A stretch of 64,000 nt of DNA from CAZBWP01 sp964630265. Its GTDB lineage: Bacteria > Pseudomonadota > Alphaproteobacteria > Rhodospirillales > Defluviicoccaceae. The position numbers and the translations under genes are program-made. Positions 48,891 through 58,605 of the stretch are shown here, in pieces. Each line of letters starts with the position of its first letter. Positions within the stretch are counted from its first letter, which is position 1. Under the pieces are notes generated by a model. The model did not search any database and had not been told where the DNA came from. It saw only the letters and a list, made by a program, of their open reading frames with translations. The stretch spans positions 62,001 through 126,000 of the forward strand of contig CAZVRW010000001.1 of the NCBI GenBank assembly GCA_964630265.1, given 5' to 3'.

Positions 48891-50984
48891 TCAGCGACGC
48901 GCGCCCTCGGCCCGATCCAGGGCGGACAACACGGTCTCCGGCGTCAGCAGTTCCGGCAGCGCCTCGCCATCCGGCAGCGCCGGGCCGTAGACGGCATCGA
49001 ACGGAATGCCGTATCGCCCGAACGTGGCGAGATAGCGCGCGATGATCGCGTCCGGGCGGGTCCAGTCACCCTGCATGATGACGATGTCGGGGGCGTCCAG
49101 CCGCGTGCGCACGGTCTCGCGGCCCAGCACCAGCCGCTCGTTGACCTTGCAGGTCAGGCACCAGTCGGCGGTGACATTGACGTAGACGACGCGGCCGGCC
49201 GCCACGTGCCGCGCGATCTCCGCCTCGTCCAGCGCGATCCAGGCGCCGTCGCCGTCGCTCGCCGCGGGGCCGGACGCATGTGGCGGTAGGATCAGGGCGA
49301 GCAGCGCGACGGCGATCGCGCCGGCACCCGCGAGCGCGCGTCGCGAGCCGGTCATCCGGCCCCGCCAAGCGACCAGCGCGGTGACGACGAGCGCCAGTCC
49401 GGCGACCAGCAGCGAGCCGGCGACACCGACCGTCGCCACCAGCACGGTGAGCAGCCACACCGCCGTCGCCGCCAGCGCGACCCCGAGGATCCGGCGCAGC
49501 ACGAGCATCCATCGCCCCGGCCGCGGCAGCCGGGTGGCGATCCCGGGGAACGCCGCGACGGCGAGATACGGCGTCGCCAAGCCGATGCCGATGGCCATGA
49601 ACACGGTCACGATCTCCGCCGGCCCCCGCGCCAGGGCGAAGCCGACGGCGGTGCCGAGGAACGGCGCCGAGCACGGGGTGGCCAGCAGCGTCGCCAGCAT
49701 ACCGGTGAGGAAATGACCGCCGAGCCCGTGGCCGTGACCGACCGCCGCGCCGGCATCGGCGATCGCCCCCGGCAGGTGCACCTCGAACAGGCCCCAGAGG
49801 TTGGCGGCGAACAGCGTGACCACGAGCACCATGGCGGCGAGGAACCACGGCTGCTGGAACTGCAGCCCCCAGCCGACCGCCGTGCCCGTCGCCTTCACCG
49901 TCAGCACCGCTGCGGCGAGAAGGAGAAAGGAGACGAGAATTCCCGCCGAGGCCGCGAGGAAGCCGAGGCGCACCGCCGCCGGTGCGCTGCCGCCGTGCCC
50001 GACCACGGCCAGCACCTTGATGGACAGCACCGGCAGGACGCACGGCATGAGATTGAGGATCAGCCCGCCGAGCAGACCGAGCACCAAACTCCAGGCCAAG
50101 CTCGGCAAGGCGTCGGGCAGCGCTCCGCCCGGCACCATCGCGCCGACCGTGCGCGACCGCTCGATGGCGCGGTCGCCGTCGATCACCGTCACCGTGACGG
50201 TCTCGCCGCGCAGCGGCTGGTCGGCAAACGCCGCGCCGAACACCGGAATCTCGAACGCCGTCGTGCCGCCGTCGGCGCCGGCGATGCGGCGCGGCGCGCC
50301 GAACTGATAGTCTGCCGGCCCCTCGATGAGCACGTCGGCGGCGTCGAGCGGCGGGTCGGCGGCGACGGACACACGCAGCGTCAGCGCCTCGCCGTCACCG
50401 GCGGCGTCGACGCCGACCACGTCGAGGCCGGGCACCGCCGCCGTCGTCGGCACCCGGGCGCTCGCCTGCGCGATGGTGTGGGCGAAATCGTTGGGAGACG
50501 GCGGGCCGCTCGGCAGGGCGAGCGCCAGATCGACGCTGTAGGGCACGCAGATGTCGGAACAGGCGAGAAAATCGACGGCGACACGCAGGTCCGCCGCTTC
50601 GCCCGGCCGGGCCAACCTGGCGGTGACCGGCAAGACCGCGCGCTCCTTGTAGCCGATCGTCTGCAGGCCGAGCACCTCGAAGCGCTCGGGCGCCGGCCAG
50701 GCGATGGTCGCCCCGGCGACGTTGTCCGAGCCCGTCCAGTCAAGCGCCGGCGGATAGCCGGCATCGCCCGGCGATCGCCAGTAGATCTTCCAGTCCTCGC
50801 TCAACCGGAATTCCAGTGCCAGCGTCAGCGTCTCGCCGACGCCGACGGTGTCGCTGGCCGAGAGCAGCCGCACCGCCACGTGCTCCCGCTCGACCCACGG
50901 CGAGGCCCCGGAGGTCGCCGCGGCCGCCGGATGCAGGGTCGCGAGGCCAATCCCCGCAACGAGGAGCAGGCGCATCAAGCGCAT
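48891..50984 (-). CDS. DsbD-like thiol:disulfide interchange protein
   Basis: 697 residues. A signal peptide ends near 'PAAAA'. The N-terminal periplasmic domain carries a C-x3-C ('LACSDICVPY'). A multi-helix core contains the two transmembrane cysteines ('LMPCVLPVLS' and 'ATPCSAPFLG'), and a C-terminal thioredoxin domain has 'WCLTC'. It carries electrons from cytoplasmic thioredoxin to periplasmic targets such as cytochrome c or copper-site assembly factors, which suits the cox cluster nearby. ATG 50984 gives a standard signal peptide; starts at 51014 or 51053 are also in frame, and none has a strong ribosome site. Confidence 0.9.
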   Translation of the reverse strand: MRLMRLLLVAGIGLATLHPAAAATSGASPWVEREHVAVRLLSASDTVGVGETLTLALEFRLSEDWKIYWRSPGDAGYPPALDWTGSDNVAGATIAWPAPERFEVLGLQTIGYKERAVLPVTARLARPGEAADLRVAVDFLACSDICVPYSVDLALALPSGPPSPNDFAHTIAQASARVPTTAAVPGLDVVGVDAAGDGEALTLRVSVAADPPLDAADVLIEGPADYQFGAPRRIAGADGGTTAFEIPVFGAAFADQPLRGETVTVTVIDGDRAIERSRTVGAMVPGGALPDALPSLAWSLVLGLLGGLILNLMPCVLPVLSIKVLAVVGHGGSAPAAVRLGFLAASAGILVSFLLLAAAVLTVKATGTAVGWGLQFQQPWFLAAMVLVVTLFAANLWGLFEVHLPGAIADAGAAVGHGHGLGGHFLTGMLATLLATPCSAPFLGTAVGFALARGPAEIVTVFMAIGIGLATPYLAVAAFPGIATRLPRPGRWMLVLRRILGVALAATAVWLLTVLVATVGVAGSLLVAGLALVVTALVAWRGRMTGSRRALAGAGAIAVALLALILPPHASGPAASDGDGAWIALDEAEIARHVAAGRVVYVNVTADWCLTCKVNERLVLGRETVRTRLDAPDIVIMQGDWTRPDAIIARYLATFGRYGIPFDAVYGPALPDGEALPELLTPETVLSALDRAEGARR

Positions 50985-51244
50985 TACGGACGAACCCAGG
51001 ACGTCTAAAGCCATCTGAGCGAAATCCCTCGCGGCATGCTGTTTCGCGGACATCGGTCGCGCAGCCCAACCCCGCGACCTTATATCATCTTCAGTCGGTG
51101 ATCCGGGATGCAAAGTCACGGGATGGTGAGGCGGATCGCCGGTTGCGGCGGGCCTTTCATCGGCGCCGACGCTGTGGCAGACTCGTCGTGCAGGGGGGAC
51201 GTTGCGCACCAGGATCGCTGGTCGACCTTGACGTGAGGATGACG

Positions 51245-51817
51245 ATGGTCGAAGCGGATGCCCATGAAAGCCCCTTCGTCGGGCAGCTACTCGTCGCCAT
51301 GCCAGGCATGCCAGATCCCCGGTTTGCCAAAACGCTGATCTACGTGTGCGCCCACAATCCGGAGGGTGCCATGGGACTGGTGATCAACCGGGCGCTCGAA
51401 ACCCTGAACCTCGGCGGCCTGCTCGCACAACTCGGTATCGACGCCGGCGGCGTCTCCGATCAACCGGTCTATTTCGGCGGCCCCGTGGAGACCGGGCGTG
51501 GCTTCGTGCTGCATTCGTGCGACTACGAGCACGACGGCACGCTGGTCGTCACCGAGACCGTGGCATTGACCGCGACGGTCGACATCCTGCGCGCCATTGC
51601 CGCCGGCGCCGGCCCGCGCCGCCATCTGCTGGCCCTCGGCTACGCCGGTTGGGGACCGGGGCAGCTCGACAACGAAATCCGCGCCAACGGCTGGTTGCAT
51701 GTCGACGCCGATGATGCGCTGGTGTTTGACGACGAGGTCGACGCCAAGTGGGACCGGGCGATGGCCAAGATCGGGATCGATCCGCGCATGCTCTCGGACC
51801 ACGCCGGCCACGCCTGA
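51245..51817 (+). CDS. YqgE/AlgH family protein
   Basis: 190 residues with family motifs 'FVGQLLVAMPGMPDPRF', 'AMGLVINRAL', 'PVYFGGPV' and 'LLALGYAGWGPGQLDNEI'. The function of YqgE is not established; it is widespread and often beside the yqgF/ruvX gene, which here is 35 kb away. Two ATGs are in frame (51239, 51245); 51245 is better spaced from AGG. A 9-bp repeat array follows the stop. Confidence 0.93.
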   Translation: MVEADAHESPFVGQLLVAMPGMPDPRFAKTLIYVCAHNPEGAMGLVINRALETLNLGGLLAQLGIDAGGVSDQPVYFGGPVETGRGFVLHSCDYEHDGTLVVTETVALTATVDILRAIAAGAGPRRHLLALGYAGWGPGQLDNEIRANGWLHVDADDALVFDDEVDAKWDRAMAKIGIDPRMLSDHAGHA

Positions 51818-51831
51818 CGCCCCGCGCTGGG

Positions 51832-51889
51832 CCGGCTTGCCGGGCTTGGCTTGCCGCGCTTGACGGGCTTGCCGGGCTTGCCGGGCTTG
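51832..51889. repeat. 9-bp repeat array between yqgE and the M16 gene
   Basis: The unit CCGGGCTTG recurs about six times with small changes across 58 bp in the short gap between two convergent genes. It is not strongly self-complementary, so it is not an obvious terminator. Confidence 0.8.
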
Positions 51890-51900
51890 ACCGTCCGGCG

Positions 51901-53175
51901 TCAGGCGGCGAACCGCTGCGCCACCGTCGCGTAGGTCTCGACCGCTTCGACGGGCCCGATGGCCGCGAGTGTCGGCGTGCCCGCCGCGAACTGCCGTGCG
52001 GCCGCGGTCACCGCATCGACGTCGACCGCGTCCACCTTGGCCACCACCTCCTCCACCGTCAGCGGCCGGCCGAAGACGATCAGCTGTCGCGCCAATTGCT
52101 GACAGCGGGAGGATGAGCCTTCCCGCGACATCAGGATATTGGCCTTGAGTTGCGCCCGGGCGCGCGCCACCTCGGCGTCCCCCAGATCCTCCGGCAATCC
52201 GGCGACGACATCGCAGATCACCGGAATCACCTCGCCGATCTCGGCTTGGCCGGCACCGGCATAGATGCCGACCACGCCGCTGTCGGCGAACGTCGCCGGG
52301 AAGGTGTAGATCGAGTAGACGAGGCCGCGCCGCTCGCGCACCTCCTGGAACAGGCGCGACGACATGCCCCCGCCGAGCACGGTCGACAGCACCGAGGCAC
52401 TGTAGAAATCCTTGTGGTGGAACGGCACGCTCTCGAAGCCGAGGATGACGTGGACCTGCTCCAGGTCGCGGCGCTGGCGCCAATCGCCGCCGACGTAGCG
52501 GGCGACCTCGCGGGTCGGCGGAGTCCCCGGCGGCAGGTCGCCGAGATAGCCCTCGGCGAGGCGCACCATCGTCTCGTGGTCGACGTTGCCGGCGGCGGCG
52601 AACACCATCCGCGACGCGCCGTAGTGACGCCGCCGGTAGTCCAGCAGCACCTCGCGCGGCATGGCGCGGATCAGTTCGGCAGTGCCCAGCACCGAGCGGC
52701 CGAGCGCCTGTTCCGGATAGACCGTCTGTTGGAAGCGATCGAAGATCACGTCGTCGGGCGCATCGTCGGCCTCGAGGATTTCCTGCACCACGACGGTGCG
52801 CTCCCGCTCCAGTTCCTCTGGATCGGTGGTCATGTTGAGCACGATGTCGGTGACGATGTCGGCGGCGAGGCCCACGTCCTCCTTCAGCACTTTGGCATAG
52901 AAGGCGGTGTACTCGTGCGAGGTGTGGGCGTTCAGGTGACCGCCAACCGCCTCGATCTCCTCGGCGATGGCGCGGGCGCCGCGTCGCGCCGTGCCCTTGA
53001 AGGCCATATGTTCGAGGAAATGCGAGACGCCGTTCTCGGCGGCCGTCTCGTCCCGGGTTCCGGCCTCGATCCACAGGCCGAGCGACGCCGTCTCCACCGT
53101 CGGGATCGGATCCGTGGCGATGCGCAGGCCGTTGGCCAGCGTGGTGACCTGGACGCCGGCGGCGAGCCGGCTCAC
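51901..53175 (-). CDS. M16 family zinc peptidase (processing-peptidase-like)
   Basis: 424 residues. The inverted zinc motif H52-F-L-E55-H56 lies in 'GVSHFLEHMAFKGT', the classical M16 signature. This family is related to the mitochondrial processing peptidase beta subunit and often follows thrC in alphaproteobacteria, as here: its ATG overlaps the thrC stop by 4 bp. It is probably cytoplasmic or membrane-associated, since no signal peptide is seen. Confidence 0.94.
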   Translation of the reverse strand: MSRLAAGVQVTTLANGLRIATDPIPTVETASLGLWIEAGTRDETAAENGVSHFLEHMAFKGTARRGARAIAEEIEAVGGHLNAHTSHEYTAFYAKVLKEDVGLAADIVTDIVLNMTTDPEELERERTVVVQEILEADDAPDDVIFDRFQQTVYPEQALGRSVLGTAELIRAMPREVLLDYRRRHYGASRMVFAAAGNVDHETMVRLAEGYLGDLPPGTPPTREVARYVGGDWRQRRDLEQVHVILGFESVPFHHKDFYSASVLSTVLGGGMSSRLFQEVRERRGLVYSIYTFPATFADSGVVGIYAGAGQAEIGEVIPVICDVVAGLPEDLGDAEVARARAQLKANILMSREGSSSRCQQLARQLIVFGRPLTVEEVVAKVDAVDVDAVTAAARQFAAGTPTLAAIGPVEAVETYATVAQRFAA

Positions 53176-54581
53176 GCCGCCACCCCGCGGGCGGCGACGC
53201 GATCGGCGATGAATGCCTGGACCGCCGGAAGATCATTGGCCAGCGACGTCATCCGCTCGGGTCGGTCCAGCAGATCGGCGAGCCTGGACGGCAGCGCCGG
53301 ACGCACCCCGGTGGCCGCCGCCACCGCATCCGGGAACTTGGCGGCGTGGGCGGTGGCCAGCGCCACCACCGGCGCGTCGCCGAAATCATCGACGACGCGG
53401 GCCGCGGCCAAGCCGATCGCCGAGTGCGGATCGACCAGCATGCCGGTGCGCGCATAGACGTCGCGGATCTCCGCCCGGGTCAACTCGTCGTCGAACCGGG
53501 CTCCGCGGAACAGGCCGGTCGTGCGCGCCAGCCGGGCGGCATCGACGGCGAACACCCCGGTTTCGCGAAACACGGTCATCAGCCGGCGCACCGCCGCGCC
53601 GTCGCGGTCGTAGAGGTCGAACAGCAGGCGTTCGAAGTTGCTGGAGATCTGGATGTCCATGCTCGGGCTGATGGTCGGCACCACCGCCGTCTGCTCCATG
53701 CGGCCGGACGCGAAGAACCGCGTCAGGATGTCGTTGCGGTTGGAACCGACGATCAGCGCGGCCACGGGCAGCCCCATGCGGGCGGCGACGTAGCCGGCAA
53801 AGACGTTGCCGAAGTTGCCGGTGGGCACGGAGAACACCATCGGCCGCTCGGGCGCGCCGAGACGCAGGGCCGCATGCACGTAATAGACGACCTGGGCGAC
53901 GATGCGCGCCCAATTGATGGAGTTGACGGCGCCGAGCCGCATGCGGTCGCGGAACACCGCATCGTTGAACATCGCCTTCACCAGATCCTGGCAGTCGTCG
54001 AAGGTGCCGTCGATGGCGATGGTATGGACATTGGGCGCGTCCACCGTCGTCATCTGTCGGCGCTGCACCTCCGAGACCCGGCCGTGCGGGAAGAGGATGA
54101 AAATGTCCACGGTATCCCGGTCGCGGCAGGCCTCGATGGCGGCCGAACCGGTATCGCCCGAGGTGGCGCCGACGATGGTCAGTCGTTCGCCGCGACGGCC
54201 CAGCACCAAGTCGAACAGGCGGCCGAGGATCTGCAGGGCGTAGTCCTTGAACGCCAGCGTCGGCCCGTGGAACAGCTCGAGCAGCCAGCGGCCGTCGCCG
54301 AGATCGGTCAGCGGCGCCGTCTCCGGATGATCGAAGCCGGCATAGGCGTCGCGGGCGATGGCGAGCAGTTCGGCCTCGGTCACCGACGGCGCGGCAAAGG
54401 GCGCAATGACGCGCGCCGTCAGCGCGGCGTAGTCAAGATCCCGCAACGCGCCGAGCGCCGCCGCCGTCAGCGTCGGCCAGCGGTCCGGAACGTAGAGCCC
54501 GCCATCCCGCGCCAAGCCGGCGAGCACGGCATCATCGAAGCCGAGCACCGGGGCTTGCCCGCGTGTGCTGATGTAATTCAT
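53172..54581 (-). CDS. thrC: Threonine synthase
   Basis: 469 residues, the long bacterial form. PLP-lysine K112 in 'GPTLAFKDYALQ', the phosphate loop 'GATSGDTGSAA' and 'VPTGNFGNVFAGY' are all present. It converts O-phosphohomoserine to threonine, completing the pathway begun by thrB in this window. ATG 54581 gives the canonical 'MNYISTRGQAP'. It is downstream of the M32 carboxypeptidase and coupled to the M16 gene. Confidence 0.97.
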   Translation of the reverse strand: MNYISTRGQAPVLGFDDAVLAGLARDGGLYVPDRWPTLTAAALGALRDLDYAALTARVIAPFAAPSVTEAELLAIARDAYAGFDHPETAPLTDLGDGRWLLELFHGPTLAFKDYALQILGRLFDLVLGRRGERLTIVGATSGDTGSAAIEACRDRDTVDIFILFPHGRVSEVQRRQMTTVDAPNVHTIAIDGTFDDCQDLVKAMFNDAVFRDRMRLGAVNSINWARIVAQVVYYVHAALRLGAPERPMVFSVPTGNFGNVFAGYVAARMGLPVAALIVGSNRNDILTRFFASGRMEQTAVVPTISPSMDIQISSNFERLLFDLYDRDGAAVRRLMTVFRETGVFAVDAARLARTTGLFRGARFDDELTRAEIRDVYARTGMLVDPHSAIGLAAARVVDDFGDAPVVALATAHAAKFPDAVAAATGVRPALPSRLADLLDRPERMTSLANDLPAVQAFIADRVAARGVAA

Positions 54582-54627
54582 GAGGTCAAAGCTCCGTGCA
54601 TCCGCCGCTATACACGCGACGGGCGGA

Positions 54628-56121
54628 TCAGTCCAGGTATCGGCGGCGTAAATGTGCCTGAAAACTCGTCGGATCCAGCGGCCGACCGGTGGCGGCGAGC
54701 AGCAGGTCGCGCGACGACAAGAGCGAGCCCTGGCCGTGCACGTGCACGCGCAGCCAATCGAGCAGGCCATCGAAGCGGCCGGCGGCGATGTCCGTGCGGA
54801 TTTCCGGCCGCTGCGTCACCGCCGCCTCGAACAGTTGGGCGGCGATCATCGCGCCCAGCGTATAGGTGGGGAAATAGCCCCAGGCGCCGTCGAACCAGTG
54901 GATGTCCTGCAGGCAGCCCCGGCGGTCGTCCGGTGGCGTCAGACCGAGCAGGCGTTGCATGCCATCCGCCCAGGCGCCGGGCAGGTCGCGCACCGCCAGG
55001 TCGCCGTCGATCATCGCCCGCTCCAACTCGTAGCGCAGGATGACGTGCGCCGGATAGGTTACCTCGTCGGCGTCGACGCGGATCAGGCCCGGCGCGACGC
55101 GGGTGTAATGGCGATAGAGGTTGGCGGGCTCCCAGGCCGGGCCGCTGCCGCCGAAGGTCTCGCGCGCCAGCGGCGCCAGGAAGCCGATGAACGCCTGCGA
55201 CCGGCACACCTGCATTTCGATCAACAACGATTGGCTTTCGTGCAGCGCCATGCCGCGGGCATCGCCCACTGGCTGGTTGCGCCACGCCGGCGGCAGGCCG
55301 CGTTCGTAGAGCGCATGCCCGGTCTCGTGCAGCACGCCCATCAGCGCCGAGGTGAAGTCGCTTTCGTCATAGCGGGTGGTGATGCGCACGTCGTCGGGGG
55401 TGCCGCCGCAGAACGGGTGCAGGCTGACGTCGAGCCGGCCGTGGTGAAAATCGAAGCCGAAGCGCTCCATCAGCCGGATGGCCAGCGCGCGCTGCTGATC
55501 GATGGGAAACGGCCCCTCCGGCCGAAGCGGTGTCGGCCGCGACGCCTGCCGCTCCAGCACCGCGGCGAGAAACGGCGGCAGGAACTCGGCCAGCGCCGCG
55601 AACAGCGCATCGATCTCCGCCGATCGTGCATCGGGCTCGTATTCGTCGATCAGCGCGTCGTACCGCGACAGCCCGAGCGCCTGCGCCTTGGCCGCGGCGG
55701 TGTCGCGCACCAGAGCCAGCACTCGCTCGAGGAAAGGCGCCACCGCCGGAAAGTCGTCGTCGGCGCGCGCCGTCCGCCACGCCGCCTCGCTCGCCGAGAC
55801 CGCCCGCGACAGGGCGTCGACCTGCTCTTCGGAGAGCGCCGTGGCGTGGGCGTGGGCGCGCCCCATCTCGCGCACGTTCGCCTCCTGCCAGGCGTCGAGA
55901 TCCTCGTCGGCGCCCGCGGCGGCCAGCAGATCGCCGGTGTCGGGCGCGGTCAGAATGCCGTGGCGCACCGATTTGAGGACGGCGAGTTGATCGGCGCGCG
56001 CCGCGCCGCCGCCCACCGGCATCATCGTCGCCAAGTCCCAGTGCAGCATCGCCTCGGCGTCGCGCAACGCCAGCAGCTTGGCGAAGCGGCGGTGCAGTTC
56101 CTGGTAGGCGGACGCGGCCAC
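54628..56121 (-). CDS. M32 family metallocarboxypeptidase
   Basis: 497 residues. Zinc motif H265-E266-T-G-H269 in 'VLHETGHALYE', with the family's 'YDESDFTSALMGV' before it and 'DPTSFQAHLRRRYLD' at the C-terminus. M32 enzymes are cytosolic, broad-specificity carboxypeptidases (Taq type). The start is taken as GTG 56121, 5 bp after ctaB, because no ATG gives the full N-terminal helix 'AYQELHRRFAKLLALRD'. Confidence 0.93.
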   Translation of the reverse strand: MAASAYQELHRRFAKLLALRDAEAMLHWDLATMMPVGGGAARADQLAVLKSVRHGILTAPDTGDLLAAAGADEDLDAWQEANVREMGRAHAHATALSEEQVDALSRAVSASEAAWRTARADDDFPAVAPFLERVLALVRDTAAAKAQALGLSRYDALIDEYEPDARSAEIDALFAALAEFLPPFLAAVLERQASRPTPLRPEGPFPIDQQRALAIRLMERFGFDFHHGRLDVSLHPFCGGTPDDVRITTRYDESDFTSALMGVLHETGHALYERGLPPAWRNQPVGDARGMALHESQSLLIEMQVCRSQAFIGFLAPLARETFGGSGPAWEPANLYRHYTRVAPGLIRVDADEVTYPAHVILRYELERAMIDGDLAVRDLPGAWADGMQRLLGLTPPDDRRGCLQDIHWFDGAWGYFPTYTLGAMIAAQLFEAAVTQRPEIRTDIAAGRFDGLLDWLRVHVHGQGSLLSSRDLLLAATGRPLDPTSFQAHLRRRYLD

Positions 56122-56126
56122 GGCGA

Positions 56127-57047
56127 TCAGGCGAGCGCCTGAACGGCGCGGTCGGCGAGCAGCGCGCTGAACACGAGGAACAGATAGAGGATGGTGAAGA
56201 AGAACATGGCGCGCGCCGTCACCAGGCCGTCGTCGCGAAAGACGCGCACCGCGTGCCGGATCAGCAACGCCCCCAGCGCCGCCGCGGCGACGCCGTAGAC
56301 AACGCCCGACAGCCCGGTGACCAGCGGCAGGAACGTCACCGGCACCAGCACCAGCGTATAGCCCAGGATCTGCCGCCGGGTCTCGCGGTCGCCGGCGACC
56401 ACCGGCAGCATGGGCACGCCGGCGCGATCGTAGTCGGAGCGCCGGAACAGGGCGAGCGCCCAGGAATGCGGCGGCGTCCACAGGAAGATGATGGCGAACA
56501 GCACCCAGGCGTTGACGTCCAGCCCGCCCGCCGCGGCCGCCCAGCCGATCATCGGCGGGAAGGCGCCGGCCGCACCGCCGATGACGATGTTGTAGGGCGT
56601 GCGCCGCTTCAGCCACATCGTATAGAGAAACACGTAGTAGACGATGGTGACGGCCAGCAGGCCGGCGGCGATCGGGTTGACGATCAGCGCCATCGTCGTC
56701 ACCGATGCCACGGAGAGACCGACGCCGAGGATCAGCGCCTCCCGCGCCCGCACCCGGCCGGCCGGCAGCGGGCGGTCGCGGGTCCGCGTCATCTCCAGGT
56801 CGATGTCGCGATCGTACCACATGTTGATGGCGCCCGCCGCGCCGGCGCCGATGGCGATGCAGACGACGGCGATCAACCCGGTCAGCGCGTCCACGGTCGC
56901 CGGCGCCAGCATCAGGCCGCAGAAGCCGGTGAAGACCACCAGCGACATCACCCGCGGCTTCATCAAGACCGCGTAGTCGCGGACGCGGAAGCGCGGCTCT
57001 TCGGCCGGCTCGATCAGAACCGCGGGCTTCGACTCGATGGAGCGCAC
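56127..57047 (-). CDS. ctaB: Protohaem IX farnesyltransferase (haem O synthase)
   Basis: 306 residues with about nine membrane helices. The first Asp-rich prenyl-diphosphate motif is in 'NMWYDRDIDLEMTRTRDRPL', the signature of the family; 'YTMWLKRRTPYNIVIGGAAG' follows. It makes haem O from haem B and farnesyl diphosphate, the precursor of haem A for the aa3-type oxidase. Here it lies on the strand opposite ctaC-ctaD, in an operon with an oxidase-like protein. Confidence 0.96.
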   Translation of the reverse strand: MRSIESKPAVLIEPAEEPRFRVRDYAVLMKPRVMSLVVFTGFCGLMLAPATVDALTGLIAVVCIAIGAGAAGAINMWYDRDIDLEMTRTRDRPLPAGRVRAREALILGVGLSVASVTTMALIVNPIAAGLLAVTIVYYVFLYTMWLKRRTPYNIVIGGAAGAFPPMIGWAAAAGGLDVNAWVLFAIIFLWTPPHSWALALFRRSDYDRAGVPMLPVVAGDRETRRQILGYTLVLVPVTFLPLVTGLSGVVYGVAAAALGALLIRHAVRVFRDDGLVTARAMFFFTILYLFLVFSALLADRAVQALA

Positions 57048-57060
57048 CGTTCCCCCCTTG

Positions 57061-58605
57061 CTATCGCTGCCCGAGCCGGCCCGGCGCGGCCGCTCCGAGA
57101 CTCGACCATGCGGCGGCGCCCGCCGTCCCGGTCTCTCGCCGGGCGCGGCCGAGGAGCGCCACCAGCATCATCCAGATGAACAGGATGCCACCGATCACCG
57201 CGATCAGCCCGCCCAACCCGTTGAGACCCATGCCGACGATCGCTCCCCAGTCCTGCAAGCCCTGCGCGTCGCCCGCGGTCTTCCGCGGCGCGCCGAAGCC
57301 GCCGGCGAGGAACAGGCCGATGCACGCCGCCAGTTGCCCGAAGGCGAAGCAGTATATTTGCACGGCAACGCGTTTTCCAGGCGCGATCCCACGCTCCAGC
57401 GCCGGCAGGACGACGGTATAGAATATGCCCATGAAGGCCAGCGTCACCGCGGCGATGACGCCATGGTAGTGAGCCGGCGTACGCGTGTCGGCCCCGTCCA
57501 CGAATATGCCGAACGCCCCGCCAACGGCGAACACCAGCGCCGACAGCGCCAAACACTTGACCTCGGGCGCCTGCCACGGCCGCCGCTCGCTCCAGCCGGC
57601 GGCCACGCCCAGGGCGACGATGAGTGCCGCCGGGCCGAGCGTCCACTGCAACGCCGTGAACGCCTCGGTCTGCTCGGCGGCGAAGGGCGGGAACAACACA
57701 TAGAACAGCGGGGCCACCCCCGCCGCCAGGAGCAGCAACGCCGCCGCCGCCCAGCGCCGCCGGGCGTCGCGGGCATGGGCCTGGTCGCCGAAGCCGCGCT
57801 GCAGGGCCGTGGCGGCGAGCAGTGTCCAGGCGACGATCAGCAGTTGCGTGTTGAGGATCTGCAGCACGTGACCGCCGCCCCAGAACAGTTCCTCGTTGAA
57901 CCGGTAGCTGGGCGGCTGGCCGGCGAGCAGCGCCAGCGCGATGGCGAAACAGACCAGCGCGAGCAGATAGATCACCGCCGCCACCGCCATCGACGTCACC
58001 AGCCAGGGCCGGCCGCCGCCAGGGCCGATAGCGCCGCCATCGCGGCGCAGGTTGAGCAGCAGGCGGAGCGCGGCCAGCGCCACGCCCGCGGCGAGAATGA
58101 CCAAGCCCGCATAGTACAGCGGATCGATGATCGTCGGGACGTAGTTGTTCAGCGTCGCCTCGCCGCGGTCGAGCAGCGCCGGAATGAACAGCAAGGGGGC
58201 GGACAGCGCGACGGCGCCGATCGCCACCGGGCCGGCAAGAGCGAACCGCGGTCGCGTGGTGGCCCCCGCCCCTGTCCGGGTCGCCTCGGCCGTCGCCAGC
58301 ACGAGCAACGCCCCGAACACCGCCAGGAACCAGACGACGAACGAGAACACGACGTGGATCACCAGGCCCTTGTGGAAGAAGCCGACGGGCCACGGGAACA
58401 GCGGCTCGATGCCGGGAATGCGCGAGATGGCGAGAAACAGCGCGAACACGCCGGCCAATGCCAGGGCGCCGACGGCAAGCAGCGCCCAGGCCCTGAGTTC
58501 GGACCGCGCCCAGCCGGCGAGCGGCCGGACGGCGGTTACCGCGGGACCGGGCGCCGGCGCATCGGGAGCCGTGGCGCCGGCCGGGCTGACGGCGGCCTCA
58601 GCCAC
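57061..58605 (-). CDS. Haem-copper oxidase subunit I-like protein without the His-His copper pair
   Basis: 514 residues with about 12 membrane helices and partial subunit-I signatures: H84 in 'LVIHVVFSFVVWF' (low-spin haem-like), H246 in 'FWGGGHVLQILN' (CuB-like), H379/H381 in 'AHYHGVIAAV' (haem-like). The adjacent His-His pair that completes CuB in all active oxidases is absent. The protein may therefore bind haem without reducing oxygen, perhaps as an assembly or sensory relative. GTG 58605 overlaps the DUF420 stop. It is in one operon with DUF420 and ctaB, which suggests a role in oxidase biogenesis. Confidence 0.75.
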   Translation of the reverse strand: MAEAAVSPAGATAPDAPAPGPAVTAVRPLAGWARSELRAWALLAVGALALAGVFALFLAISRIPGIEPLFPWPVGFFHKGLVIHVVFSFVVWFLAVFGALLVLATAEATRTGAGATTRPRFALAGPVAIGAVALSAPLLFIPALLDRGEATLNNYVPTIIDPLYYAGLVILAAGVALAALRLLLNLRRDGGAIGPGGGRPWLVTSMAVAAVIYLLALVCFAIALALLAGQPPSYRFNEELFWGGGHVLQILNTQLLIVAWTLLAATALQRGFGDQAHARDARRRWAAAALLLLAAGVAPLFYVLFPPFAAEQTEAFTALQWTLGPAALIVALGVAAGWSERRPWQAPEVKCLALSALVFAVGGAFGIFVDGADTRTPAHYHGVIAAVTLAFMGIFYTVVLPALERGIAPGKRVAVQIYCFAFGQLAACIGLFLAGGFGAPRKTAGDAQGLQDWGAIVGMGLNGLGGLIAVIGGILFIWMMLVALLGRARRETGTAGAAAWSSLGAAAPGRLGQR

